From: Gammaproteobacteria bacterium
GTDB lineage: Bacteria > Pseudomonadota > Gammaproteobacteria > JAJFKG01
Reading direction: 5' to 3'
Length of the DNA: 64,000 nucleotides
NCBI GenBank assembly: GCA_021773335.1
Contig: JAJFKG010000057.1
Location: forward strand, 62,001 to 126,000
Both the position numbers and the translations under genes were made by a program. Shown in pieces: positions 1 through 7,184 of the stretch. The notes under the pieces were generated by a model that was not told where the DNA came from, made no database searches, and was given only the letters and a program-made list of their open reading frames with translations. The stretch's first letter is position 1; the number at the start of each line of letters is the position of its first letter.

Positions 1-352
1 CACGGAGGCGACGCACTTCACAGTGGTTGAGCCGGCGCATATGGAGATGGCCGAGCCCTCGATCGCGGCGGCGTTTGATAAGTGTGTTCAGCGGGGCGCC
101 AGGCGGGTGGTGGTGTGTCCTTACTTCCTGTTGCCGGGCAAGCACTGGAAGGAAGATATCCCGGAGCTGACGCAGAAGGCGGCGGCGAAACACCCGGGGG
201 TCGAGTACCTGGTCACGGCGCCGATCGGCTTGCACCCGATGATGCACGGGGTGATCCAGTCGCGGATCGATCATTGCTTAAGCCACATCTCGGGCAAGGC
301 CGACGAGTGTGAGTCGTGTTCGGGCACGGGCCGGTGCCGGGTGATGCGATAG
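1..352 (+). CDS. CbiX/SirB-like chelatase, 3' part only
   Basis: The reading frame is open from the left edge (the base-2 frame gives T-E-A-T-H-F before the first Val/Met candidates), so the gene begins outside the window. The residues V-E-P-A-H-M-E-M-A-x-P-S followed by R-R-V-V-V-C-P-Y-F-L-L-P-G-K-H resemble the C-terminal half of sirohydrochlorin chelatases (CbiX/SirB). These small class II chelatases insert cobalt, nickel or iron into sirohydrochlorin; the 'LLPGKH' stretch supplies a metal-binding His in this family. The extreme C-terminus carries a Cys-rich tail (CESCSGTGRC) that could bind metal. About 117 residues are visible, close to a full short CbiX. The family call is good; the metal is not determinable. 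Confidence 0.75.
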   Translation, partial: TEATHFTVVEPAHMEMAEPSIAAAFDKCVQRGARRVVVCPYFLLPGKHWKEDIPELTQKAAAKHPGVEYLVTAPIGLHPMMHGVIQSRIDHCLSHISGKADECESCSGTGRCRVMR

Positions 353-399
353 GATTGATCGGGGAACGTGCGATCTGCTACGGATGATCGCAACCCGAG

Positions 400-849
400 T
401 CATGCGCGCCCGATCGGGCCGGGGTCGTCGTCTTTCCCCTCGTCATCGCCGAAGGGGAAATCATCTCCGTCGTCTTCTTCGTCTTCATCCGCGCCGGGTT
501 CTTGGCCTTTGGGGTTGTCTTCGTCGTCTTCCCAGCCCATATCGTGCTCGATATCGTTTTGGGTTTTGATGTGCGCTTCGTCCGGGCCGGGCCCCGGGAT
601 GCCCAGGCGCTGTGCGGCTGTCTGCCAGGCGTCGGGGTGGGGCAGGTCGGCCTCGCGGTCTTCGTGTTCGCTCTCCATCTCGCGTTGACGCTGGAGCAGG
701 TTGCGCCACGCCGCCAGCAGCTCGATGATCAGAAGGATCCCTAAGCCCAGCAGCGCGATGATCAGCAAGAGATTGACCAACGCCCGGTCCTCGGGGGTGA
801 TCGGTGGCGGGTCGGGTCGGCTGGCTTGTGCGAGCAACCAGATAAGCAT
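400..849 (-). CDS. Hypothetical single-pass membrane protein with acidic C-terminus
   Basis: A 149-residue protein not recognised as a named family. The N-terminus holds one clear hydrophobic helix (about residues 26-47, rich in Leu and Ile), followed by a basic/Gln-rich stretch. The last ~50 residues are dominated by Asp and Glu (runs such as DEDEEDDGDD). This suggests an inner-membrane anchor with an acidic tail, probably cytoplasmic given the Arg residues after the helix. It stands alone between the chelatase and the pterin synthase gene. On the minus strand a TAAACT hexamer lies 8 bases before the ATG and may be a promoter element. The antisense frames here look like shadows of the repetitive acidic codons. 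Confidence 0.6.
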   Translation of the reverse strand: MLIWLLAQASRPDPPPITPEDRALVNLLLIIALLGLGILLIIELLAAWRNLLQRQREMESEHEDREADLPHPDAWQTAAQRLGIPGPGPDEAHIKTQNDIEHDMGWEDDEDNPKGQEPGADEDEEDDGDDFPFGDDEGKDDDPGPIGRA

Positions 850-944
850 AGCCGTCTAGTTTAACCGCAAGTGGCTGTGTGGATAGTTGCTCGTGTCTAT
901 GAGCCAAGGATTGGACATTGAACCCCGTATCCCGGACGCAGGAC

Positions 945-1778
945 CTACTCTCCGCCGGGCCCCCGGTAGGTGCAGACGGTTTTAGAAGTTTCCCAGACGC
1001 TGAGTTCCTCAAGCGCCGCGCCCTGGGCCAGGTCATCGAAACGCTCGGCGAGCATGTCCCAGATCGTCTTGACGATATTCTCAACCGACGGGTTAAGCTG
1101 GGCAAACTCCGGGACATCCGTATTCAGGTGCTTGTGGTCCAGGCGTTCGATCGCGTGGCGGTTGACCAGGGCGTCGATCTGCTGAGCGGGCGCGGTCTGC
1201 CCGTCGGGGTTGATCGGCAGACGGACGGCGACCTCCAGGCGGTAGTTGTGGCCGTGACCCGCGGGGTTGTTGCACTTGCCGAACACATCGATGTTTTCCT
1301 GATCGCTTAGCTCCGGGACGTGCAAACGGTGGGCGGCGGAAAACTCGTATCGCTGACGGATCAGCACGTGGTCCATGTCCAGGCTCCTAAGGGCGAGTCG
1401 GTAGGTCGGGGTCAGTTGCAATTGGACCTGGGCCACCGTGCCGCTGAGCGCCGATTGCATCGCATCAAGCATGCCGCGCATCAATCCGCCCATCGGGACC
1501 CGTGACGTGTCCGGCGTTTTGGCCAGCCACTGGCGCAGCACCGGGAGCGCGTGGTCGTGTACGGCCCGGTCGATCAGCTTGATGTTGATGAAGTAGCCGG
1601 TCCTGGCGTCTTCATTGCCGCGGCAGGTGACGTCTAATTCGTAGTACCGCCCCAGCCCGCGCATGGGGGGCCAGGCGGCGAACGTGTTGTCGCGCGGTGG
1701 GTCACCCGGTGCCGGGGCGTCGGCCCCCCCGGGCGGGTCGCTTAGGCAGAATCGGACGGTACGGCTCAGTTCCAGCAT
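945..1778 (-). CDS. Tandem 6-pyruvoyl-tetrahydropterin synthase/QueD-family protein
   Basis: A 277-residue protein made of two PTPS-type domains; a normal QueD has about 120-150. The C-terminal copy (about residues 140-277) keeps the active-site set: F-S-A-A-H-R-L (zinc His), G-K-C-N-N-P-x-G-H-G-H-N-Y (catalytic Cys and two zinc His), L-D-H-K-H-L-N (catalytic His), and V-W-E-T (substrate Glu). The N-terminal copy has the same layout but reads F-A-A-W-P-P-M-R-G-L-G-R-Y-Y where the second reads F-G-K-C-N-N-P-A-G-H-G-H-N-Y, so the Cys and zinc His are lost. QueD makes 6-carboxytetrahydropterin for queuosine or other deazapurines; the true substrate is unknown here. The ATG at 1778 was chosen because domain homology starts there and a TATAAT lies 10 bases upstream. 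Confidence 0.85.
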   Translation of the reverse strand: MLELSRTVRFCLSDPPGGADAPAPGDPPRDNTFAAWPPMRGLGRYYELDVTCRGNEDARTGYFINIKLIDRAVHDHALPVLRQWLAKTPDTSRVPMGGLMRGMLDAMQSALSGTVAQVQLQLTPTYRLALRSLDMDHVLIRQRYEFSAAHRLHVPELSDQENIDVFGKCNNPAGHGHNYRLEVAVRLPINPDGQTAPAQQIDALVNRHAIERLDHKHLNTDVPEFAQLNPSVENIVKTIWDMLAERFDDLAQGAALEELSVWETSKTVCTYRGPGGE

Positions 1779-1788
1779 GGTTGGCCGG

Positions 1789-1794
1789 ATTATA
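1789..1794 (-). promoter_or_regulatory. TATAAT -10 element before the tandem PTPS gene
   Basis: Read on the minus strand, a perfect TATAAT lies 10 bases before the ATG at 1778. A transcript would then begin only about 3-4 bases before the start codon. No clear -35 or Shine-Dalgarno sequence is visible. It is a looser member of the short-leader set described in the findings. Confidence 0.5.
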
Positions 1795-1931
1795 GGGCCC
1801 CAACCCCCCCGTCGGCTTTCAACGGGGGATCTGTGCGGATCAGGTAGGAAATTCAGCCCAACGGCTTGCCCCCAAGGCGTTTGTATTCGAGGCTTTGCTA
1901 GCGGGTCGACAACCGGCCCCGGGAGCGAGGT

Positions 1932-2174
1932 ATGCGCAGCTGGGTTCGTTACAGCGTGTCGGTGTATCTGGGTCTGTTGCTGGCGGGGTCGATCGCCTCG
2001 CCGACGCCGGCGGTCAGTGTGGGCTCGGCCCCAGAGCCCACGGTGCGAGCCCGCCCGCAACCCCCTTTGCCCCATGCAGAGCCATCGGCCAACACGTTCA
2101 GCCCGCCCGCGGCGTGCCTGCGCAGCGAGCCGGCGCGGTGGCGGACCACAGCGGATGCGGATTGCGGCCGGTAG
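1932..2174 (+). CDS. Possible small secreted Pro-rich protein
   Basis: An 80-residue frame with an N-terminus like a signal peptide: M-R-S-W-V-R, then a hydrophobic stretch to about residue 20, and an A-S-P cleavage-like site. The rest is a Pro/Ala-rich tail with two Cys. A purine-rich GGGAGCGAGG sits just before the ATG and could be a ribosome-binding site. No family is recognised. It ends 21 bases before the TPR gene start on the same strand. Because all frames of this GC-rich stretch are fairly open and a frame on the other strand also spans it, the gene is uncertain. Confidence 0.35.
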   Translation: MRSWVRYSVSVYLGLLLAGSIASPTPAVSVGSAPEPTVRARPQPPLPHAEPSANTFSPPAACLRSEPARWRTTADADCGR

Positions 2175-2189
2175 CGGTTGCGGTACGCT
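2162..2189 (+). promoter_or_regulatory. Candidate leaderless promoter of the TPR gene
   Basis: TTGCGG (2162-2167), a 16-base spacer, then TACGCT (2184-2189), with exactly six bases before the ATG at 2196. Transcription would start at or next to the start codon. The same geometry occurs before four other genes in the window. Confidence 0.45.
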
Positions 2190-2195
2190 TGGGGC

Positions 2196-3320
2196 ATGAA
2201 ACGACCGAAGGACCTTCCAAAACTATCCCTACACTTCCAGTCGGTGCCGGGCCGCCGCACGATCCGTATGCGCGGTAGCGCCGGGGCCTGGATTCTGCTG
2301 GCGGTGGTGCTGCTTGCTTTGGTCGCGGCGCTGGCGGTTTGGGGCCCTGGCCGTGGCAGCCGTGAACAGGTTAAGCAGGACACCAGCGCGGCGCAGGCGA
2401 CCAGCCTTGACGATGCGATGGACGAGCTGGAAGTACTGGGAACCCTGCTGAATCAGGCGAGGGACAACGGCCAGGATGTGCAGACGCTGATTGATCGGGT
2501 GGATGCGGTGATCCAAGACCACCCCGACCTGGCCGCGGCGCACACCCAGCGGGGTTTGATCCTGATGTTCGCCGGGCGTGGCGATGAAAGCCTGTTGGCG
2601 TTCGAGGCTTCGCTAAAGTCCGACCCCCGCCAGCCGAAGGTGCAATCGCTAGCCGGGGGGGTCGCCATGCAGTTGAAACGGTACGAGGACGCACGGCACC
2701 ACTTCGAGCAGGCGGTGAGCATCGAACCGGGCAACGGAAAGCACGCGATCGGCCTGGCGATGGCGCAACTGAATCTGGGGGAAGAAGATCAGGCGGTGCA
2801 GACACTTTTATCAGCGATCCGCAGAGACGACGGGCTCCACCAGGCGTACATGACACTGTCGGATATCTACGCCATGCAAAACAAGACCGGCCTGGCGCTG
2901 AGCCAGATCGAGCGCGCGATCGAGCTGGCGCCCGAGGACGAATCGGGCCTGCTCGTGGCCTACACCCGCAAGCGTGCGGGATTGCTTCGGCGAGACAACA
3001 AACCGGGCGAATCGCTCGCGGCGCTGACAGCCTTGCCACCGAGCGCACAGCTCGAACCCGCCGTGATGCTGGACACCGCCACGAGCTGGATGATGTTGGG
3101 TAAGCCGGCGATGGCGGCCGAGGTCTACGAGCGGGCGCTCAAGCTGGACCCAAGCAACGATCTGGCGGCGGCGCAGGCGGCGCGGTGGCGCATCAAGGCT
3201 GGCGACCCTGACATCGCACGCAAACACATCGAAACCCTGCACCGGATCAATCCGCGCTACAGCGATCTGGAAGAACTGGACCGCGCATTGCGTGAGGTGA
3301 ACCAGACCACAACCCCGTAG
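2196..3320 (+). CDS. Membrane-anchored TPR-repeat protein
   Basis: A 374-residue protein with a short basic cytoplasmic N-terminus, one transmembrane helix (about residues 28-50), then a helical domain of tetratricopeptide repeats. Typical TPR positions are visible in A-A-A-H-T-Q-R-G-L-I, R-Y-E-D-A-R-H-H-F-E-Q-A and A-A-E-V-Y-E-R-A-L-K-L-D-P. Such proteins act as scaffolds for protein partners; no enzymatic motif is seen. The ATG at 2196 is preferred over the upstream TTG because it lies six bases after a -10-like TACGCT and avoids a six-residue extension. The gene converges with hldE, with a 47-base gap and no visible terminator. Confidence 0.8.
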   Translation: MKRPKDLPKLSLHFQSVPGRRTIRMRGSAGAWILLAVVLLALVAALAVWGPGRGSREQVKQDTSAAQATSLDDAMDELEVLGTLLNQARDNGQDVQTLIDRVDAVIQDHPDLAAAHTQRGLILMFAGRGDESLLAFEASLKSDPRQPKVQSLAGGVAMQLKRYEDARHHFEQAVSIEPGNGKHAIGLAMAQLNLGEEDQAVQTLLSAIRRDDGLHQAYMTLSDIYAMQNKTGLALSQIERAIELAPEDESGLLVAYTRKRAGLLRRDNKPGESLAALTALPPSAQLEPAVMLDTATSWMMLGKPAMAAEVYERALKLDPSNDLAAAQAARWRIKAGDPDIARKHIETLHRINPRYSDLEELDRALREVNQTTTP

Positions 3321-3367
3321 CGAGGTTCCTTGGTTGGGTATCCGCTTGTGTGTGTTGATTTGTGGGG

Positions 3368-4864
3368 TTACTTGCCGGGTTTGTCGGCGTTGATCTTGCG
3401 GATGATGTTGCTGGTGCTTCGGCCCTTGACCATCGGGACCCGGGCGATCCTGCCGCCGTAGGACTCGACGATCTCGTATCCGACGACCTGGTCGTGTGAA
3501 TACTCGTCGCCCTTGACCAGCACATCCGGTTTGATGGCGCGCAGCAGACGCTTGGGCGTGTCCGAATCGAAGACGACGATGTAGTCCACGCTTTCAAGTT
3601 CGCCCAGCACCATCACCCGGTCGGCCTCGTGGTTGACGGGTCGGCCCTCGCCCTTGAGCTTGCGGATCGAGCGGTCGCTGTTGATGGCGACGACCAAGAG
3701 GTCGCCTTCGCTGGCGGCGGCGCGCAGGTAGTTGACGTGGCCGGCGTGGAGGATGTCGAAGCAGCCGTTGGTAAACGCGATCGTCTTGCCGCGCCGACGG
3801 TGGGCCGCCAGTTCGGGGACCAGGTCTTGCAGCGCCCGCAGCTTGCCTTGCTCCTGGTGGTTGCCCGCCAGCACGTCCAGCAGGACCTCGTCCAGGTCGA
3901 CGGGCACGGCCCCGAACTTCTCGACCTCAAGCCCCGCGGCGACGTTGGCTAGCTCGACTGCGCGATGCCAACCCGAATCATTAGCGATCGATGCGGCCAG
4001 CATTGCCAGGACCGTATCCCCCGCGCCGGTCACGTCGTAGACCTCCCGGGCACGGGTCGGGACGAACCGCGGCTTGGCGCCTTTGACAAGCAGCAACAGC
4101 CCGTGCCTGTCTAGTGTCAGCACGAGGGTCTGAAGCGTCAGGTCGCGCATGAGTTTCCTGCCGAGGCTGACCAAGGCCTCGGGGTCGGCGTCGTTTGCGT
4201 CGCGCCCGGTCGCCAGCGCCGCCTCGAAGCGGTTGGGGGTGATGCAGGTCGCTCCGCGGTATTTACGGTAATCGTCGATCGCCGCCGGGTCGACCAACAC
4301 CGCCGCGCCGGCGCGCTTGGCCAGCTTGATCAGACCCTGGCACAGCGACTCGGTCATCACGCCCTTGTCGTAATCTTCCAGGCACAGGACATCTGTTTTT
4401 TTAAGTAGCCGTTGTGCTCGCTTGAGCAGGCGGTCGGTCAGCGCCGAGGAGATCGGCTCGCGGCTCTCCTCATCGACGCGGAACATCTTCTGGGGGTGGC
4501 GGTGCTGCGCCAGGCCGATGAAGTTGTGTTTGACCGTGGTCGGCCTGGCGGGGTCGGCGATCAGGCCGGACCCGTCGCAGCCGGCGTCTTGCAGTGATTG
4601 CCGCAATGAATCGGCCATCTCGTCCTTGCCGACGACACCCAGGCAGGCGACATCGCAGCGCAATGCTCGTAAGGCAAGCGCCACATTCGCCGCGCCGCCG
4701 GGCTTGAGTTCCTGACGATGGGCCGCGAGCACGGGGACGGGGGCGTCTGGGCTAAGCCGCTGGGCGTGGCCGTAGATGTAGCGGTCGGCCATGAAGTCGC
4801 CGACGACAACAATGCGCCGTTTACGCCAGCTGTCCAGGAGGTGGATAAGGCCGTCGGTTGGCAA
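3368..4864 (-). CDS. hldE: Bifunctional heptose-7-phosphate kinase / heptose-1-phosphate adenylyltransferase (HldE)
   Basis: The 498-residue protein has both HldE halves. Residues 1-~330 are a ribokinase/PfkB-type kinase: V-V-G-D-F-M-A-D-R-Y at the start, P-G-G-A-A-N-V-A, and D-V-T-G-A-G-D-T with the catalytic Asp. Residues ~355-498 are a nucleotidyltransferase with F-T-N-G-C-F-D-I-L-H-A-G-H (the HxGH motif). HldE phosphorylates D-glycero-beta-D-manno-heptose 7-phosphate and adenylylates the 1-phosphate product, giving the ADP-heptose precursor of LPS inner core. Length matches the family. It lies 3 bases downstream of a small membrane protein gene and near lpxK, so it is part of an LPS gene group. 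Confidence 0.95.
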   Translation of the reverse strand: MPTDGLIHLLDSWRKRRIVVVGDFMADRYIYGHAQRLSPDAPVPVLAAHRQELKPGGAANVALALRALRCDVACLGVVGKDEMADSLRQSLQDAGCDGSGLIADPARPTTVKHNFIGLAQHRHPQKMFRVDEESREPISSALTDRLLKRAQRLLKKTDVLCLEDYDKGVMTESLCQGLIKLAKRAGAAVLVDPAAIDDYRKYRGATCITPNRFEAALATGRDANDADPEALVSLGRKLMRDLTLQTLVLTLDRHGLLLLVKGAKPRFVPTRAREVYDVTGAGDTVLAMLAASIANDSGWHRAVELANVAAGLEVEKFGAVPVDLDEVLLDVLAGNHQEQGKLRALQDLVPELAAHRRRGKTIAFTNGCFDILHAGHVNYLRAAASEGDLLVVAINSDRSIRKLKGEGRPVNHEADRVMVLGELESVDYIVVFDSDTPKRLLRAIKPDVLVKGDEYSHDQVVGYEIVESYGGRIARVPMVKGRSTSNIIRKINADKPGK

Positions 4865-4867
4865 GGG

Positions 4868-5023
4868 TCAGTCCTCGCGGTCGCCGGACCGGCGTTGGCT
4901 GACGGCGCGTTCGAAGAACAGCCCCGCGATGAAGCCCAGCGAAACCGCCAGCAGGACGACCCCGATCACGACCCCGCCGGGGGTATGGGCCAGGGTAGTC
5001 ACAACGTCGTATGAACGGGTCAA
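4868..5023 (-). CDS. Small single-pass membrane protein (51 aa)
   Basis: A small protein just upstream of hldE (3-base gap, same strand). It has one hydrophobic helix (G-G-V-V-I-G-V-V-L-L-A-V and onward) and a charged tail (S-Q-R-R-S-G-D-R-E-D), with the look of a LapA-type or other small anchor. The start chosen is TTG at 5023, because AAAGGA (minus strand, at 5030-5035) sits six bases before it. The ATG at 5059 would add 12 residues but has no such site. No family is recognised. The tight spacing suggests co-translation with hldE. Confidence 0.6.
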   Translation of the reverse strand: MTRSYDVVTTLAHTPGGVVIGVVLLAVSLGFIAGLFFERAVSQRRSGDRED

Positions 5024-5084
5024 AAAAAGTCCTTTCAAACGTACAGGTCCGGGCCCCATAGTCTATCGCGGTTGACACGTCGGG

Positions 5085-6179
5085 TCATGGCCGGGACTCG
5101 GTGACCTGCCTGAGCAGCTGATCGACCGCCTGCCCGCCATCCAGGAACTCAACGCCCAGGACCGGGCGGAGGATTGACACATCCTTGCCTGAATTTGGGG
5201 CGGATCCGCCGGGCAATCGGTTCAGAAGCGGCACCCACTTGACCCAGTCCTTCTCCGTCACCACCAAGGCGTCCGCCTTCTGCGCAAGGGCATCGGTCAT
5301 CAGGCCGCGTATCTGCTCGGCGGTGTAATGGTGGTGGTCGTCCAGGTCGTGGCAGGCAAGGACCCGACCCGCCTGGGTCCGGAGCATCTGTTCAAACGCG
5401 CCGGGGTTGCCGATCGCGGTGACGGCGGACACCTTCAGGTCCCGCAGGTGATCGGCGGGCAGCAGGTCATCGCCATGGCGGAACCCGGTCCAGCGTGAGG
5501 CGGTGTGGGCGATTGGGGCCCGGCCGGTGAGCTGGGTGATCTGCTGATCTAACTTGGCCAGGGCTTGCGGGTCGACCAGGTCGCTGCGGGTGACGATCAC
5601 CGCGTCGGCCCGGCCAAGGTTGCCCACCGGCTCACGCAGCAGGCCGCGCGGCAGCAGATGATCAAACCCAAACGGACGGGTCGCGTCGATCAGCACGATG
5701 TCCAGGTCACGGTGGACCTGGCGGTGCTGGAACCCGTCGTCCAGTAGGAACACTGAAACCTCGGGGTGGGCCTTGATGACCCGCCTGGCGGCATCGGCGC
5801 GGCTGGGGTCCGGCTCGACGGGGACGGATGAACCCAGTTCATTTTTTAGCTGGGCTGCTTCGTCACTGGGTCCGTCACCGCCTTTAGACATGTACCCTCG
5901 AAGCAGTACGGCCGGGTGTGAACCCTGTTCAATCAGCCTTCGGGCGAGTTCGATGACCATCGGCGTCTTGCCTGTGCCCCCTGCGGTGAGGTTGCCGACG
6001 CTGATCGTTGGACGGAGAAGCTGGAGGGGCTTTCGCAGCCCGACATCGAATAGCCGGTTCCTGGCCGCCACCGCCAGGCGGTAGCCCGGCTGCATCACCG
6101 TCAGGCCCAGGCGAATGGCCCGGCCAGACAGGGTCGTATCTTCACCGCGCATGATGTCGTATAGCTGGCTTTGGTCCAT
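5085..6179 (-). CDS. lpxK: Tetraacyldisaccharide 4'-kinase (LpxK)
   Basis: A 364-residue inner-membrane-associated kinase that adds the 4'-phosphate to the lipid A disaccharide precursor. The family signature is clear: V-G-N-L-T-A-G-G-T-G-K-T-P (Walker A, about residues 61-73), V-L-L-R-G-Y, L-L-D-D-G-F-Q-H-R and L-L-P-R-G-L-L-R-E-P. Length fits LpxK. The ATG at 6179 lies 2 bases after the maf stop, so the two genes are probably translated together. A longer frame exists upstream but overlaps maf and has a low-complexity sequence, so it was not used. Confidence 0.93.
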   Translation of the reverse strand: MDQSQLYDIMRGEDTTLSGRAIRLGLTVMQPGYRLAVAARNRLFDVGLRKPLQLLRPTISVGNLTAGGTGKTPMVIELARRLIEQGSHPAVLLRGYMSKGGDGPSDEAAQLKNELGSSVPVEPDPSRADAARRVIKAHPEVSVFLLDDGFQHRQVHRDLDIVLIDATRPFGFDHLLPRGLLREPVGNLGRADAVIVTRSDLVDPQALAKLDQQITQLTGRAPIAHTASRWTGFRHGDDLLPADHLRDLKVSAVTAIGNPGAFEQMLRTQAGRVLACHDLDDHHHYTAEQIRGLMTDALAQKADALVVTEKDWVKWVPLLNRLPGGSAPNSGKDVSILRPVLGVEFLDGGQAVDQLLRQVTESRP

Positions 6180-6181
6180 GG

Positions 6182-6865
6182 TCAGGCCGGTCCCCCGGTT
6201 CCCCCCGGTCCTCCCCGGTCCCCCGCCTGCCCCTGCGCCTCGTGAGCGGCCTGCTGGGGCTGGATATTCAACTGCGCCAAGGCCGGGACGAGCTTTTGCA
6301 TCGGCAGCCCGACCACGGTCGCGGGGTCGCCCTGGACATCCAGCGGCCAGCCCGCGGCCTGTCGGTCGAACAGGTTGTACCCCCCCGCCTTGCCCTGCCA
6401 TTGATCGGTATCCAGGTATTGATCCAACTGAACCGCGCTCAGGGTTCCGAGGATGACCCGGGCCTGATCGCTGAACAAGATCGGCGGGTCCTGGCCCGCA
6501 GGCATCAGTGCGATCCCGGTGACGACCTGATGAGCGTCTTCTGTGAAGTGTTGGATCATCCGCTTTGCGTCATCGCGGTCCCTGGGCTGGCCGATCAACC
6601 GCCCATCCAAGCCCACACAGATCGTGTCGGCGGCGAGGATGACTGAACCGGGTTCGGCCCGGCCGTGCAGGCTCAGTGCTTTTTGCTCAGCGAGTTCAAC
6701 CGCCAACGTCTGGGCAGGCTGTCGGCGGTCATCCGTGGGCTGAGGCGGGTCCTCGAACGGGGGATCGGCCTGTTGGAACTGGTAGCCGGCGTCGCGCAGG
6801 AGCTGCGCACGTCGAGGGGAGCGGCTGGCGAGGATCAGGGTTGGGGCATCGGGCCGGTCTGGCAT
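6182..6865 (-). CDS. maf: Maf-family nucleotide pyrophosphatase
   Basis: A 227-residue protein with the Maf signature L-I-L-A-S-x-S-P-R-R-x-x-L-L near the N-terminus, A-A-D-T-I-C in the middle and the G-Y-N-L-F-D-R-Q-A / G-D-P-A-T-V-V-G-L-P end motifs. Maf proteins hydrolyse non-canonical or pyrimidine nucleoside triphosphates and are linked to division arrest. The last ~25 residues are Gln/Gly/Pro-rich, beyond the usual end, and look like a drifted tail. A TACAAT lies exactly six bases before the ATG (minus strand), predicting a leaderless mRNA. lpxK follows after 2 bases. Confidence 0.9.
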   Translation of the reverse strand: MPDRPDAPTLILASRSPRRAQLLRDAGYQFQQADPPFEDPPQPTDDRRQPAQTLAVELAEQKALSLHGRAEPGSVILAADTICVGLDGRLIGQPRDRDDAKRMIQHFTEDAHQVVTGIALMPAGQDPPILFSDQARVILGTLSAVQLDQYLDTDQWQGKAGGYNLFDRQAAGWPLDVQGDPATVVGLPMQKLVPALAQLNIQPQQAAHEAQGQAGDRGGPGGTGGPA

Positions 6866-7184
6866 GGGGGGATTGTATTGGGGTTGGGGGTTGGGGGTTA
6901 GGGGATTGGGGTCAGCGAGGGGTCATGATCGCGGTTCCCGCATAGGCGATTCGGCCCGGACATCCGTACCCCCAATCCCCAATCCCGAATCCCCAACCCC
7001 CTTTATCAGTATTGTTATTCAAGGTTTGACCGGTTTGGCCCCGATAACTTTGCGGGGTTGGCTGTTGGAGCCGGCCCCCAACTCGGCCTGTGTATCTGGC
7101 CGGGTTGATGGGTTGACAGGGCCACGCCGACACGGCCAAGACGGGTCGGCAGGCCAGCGGCTTTCACGGACGAAAGGCCCGGGC
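6866..7184. other. Intergenic region with long G-rich / C-rich imperfect inverted repeat
   Basis: This 319-base gap between the divergent maf and parA-like genes holds a G-run tract on the plus strand (6866-6911, G4-G6 runs separated by ATT, TT or TTA) and a C-run tract (6968-7001) that is its approximate reverse complement, with about 56 bases between. The two could pair or each fold as a G-quadruplex on one strand. The maf -10 element is embedded in the G tract. The remainder up to 7184 holds a TTGACA at 7113-7118 without a convincing -10. No gene is seen. Confidence 0.6.
6872..6877 (-). promoter_or_regulatory. TACAAT -10 element of maf (leaderless geometry)
   Basis: On the minus strand TACAAT is followed by six C residues and then the maf ATG at 6865. 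The expected transcription start coincides with the A of the ATG. The upstream DNA is the C-run strand of the G-rich tract and shows no -35 consensus. Confidence 0.5.

Noticed and set aside
1949-2383. A 144-codon minus-strand frame over the TPR start
   Set aside because: Crosses the promoter and the start of the clear TPR gene; no motif.
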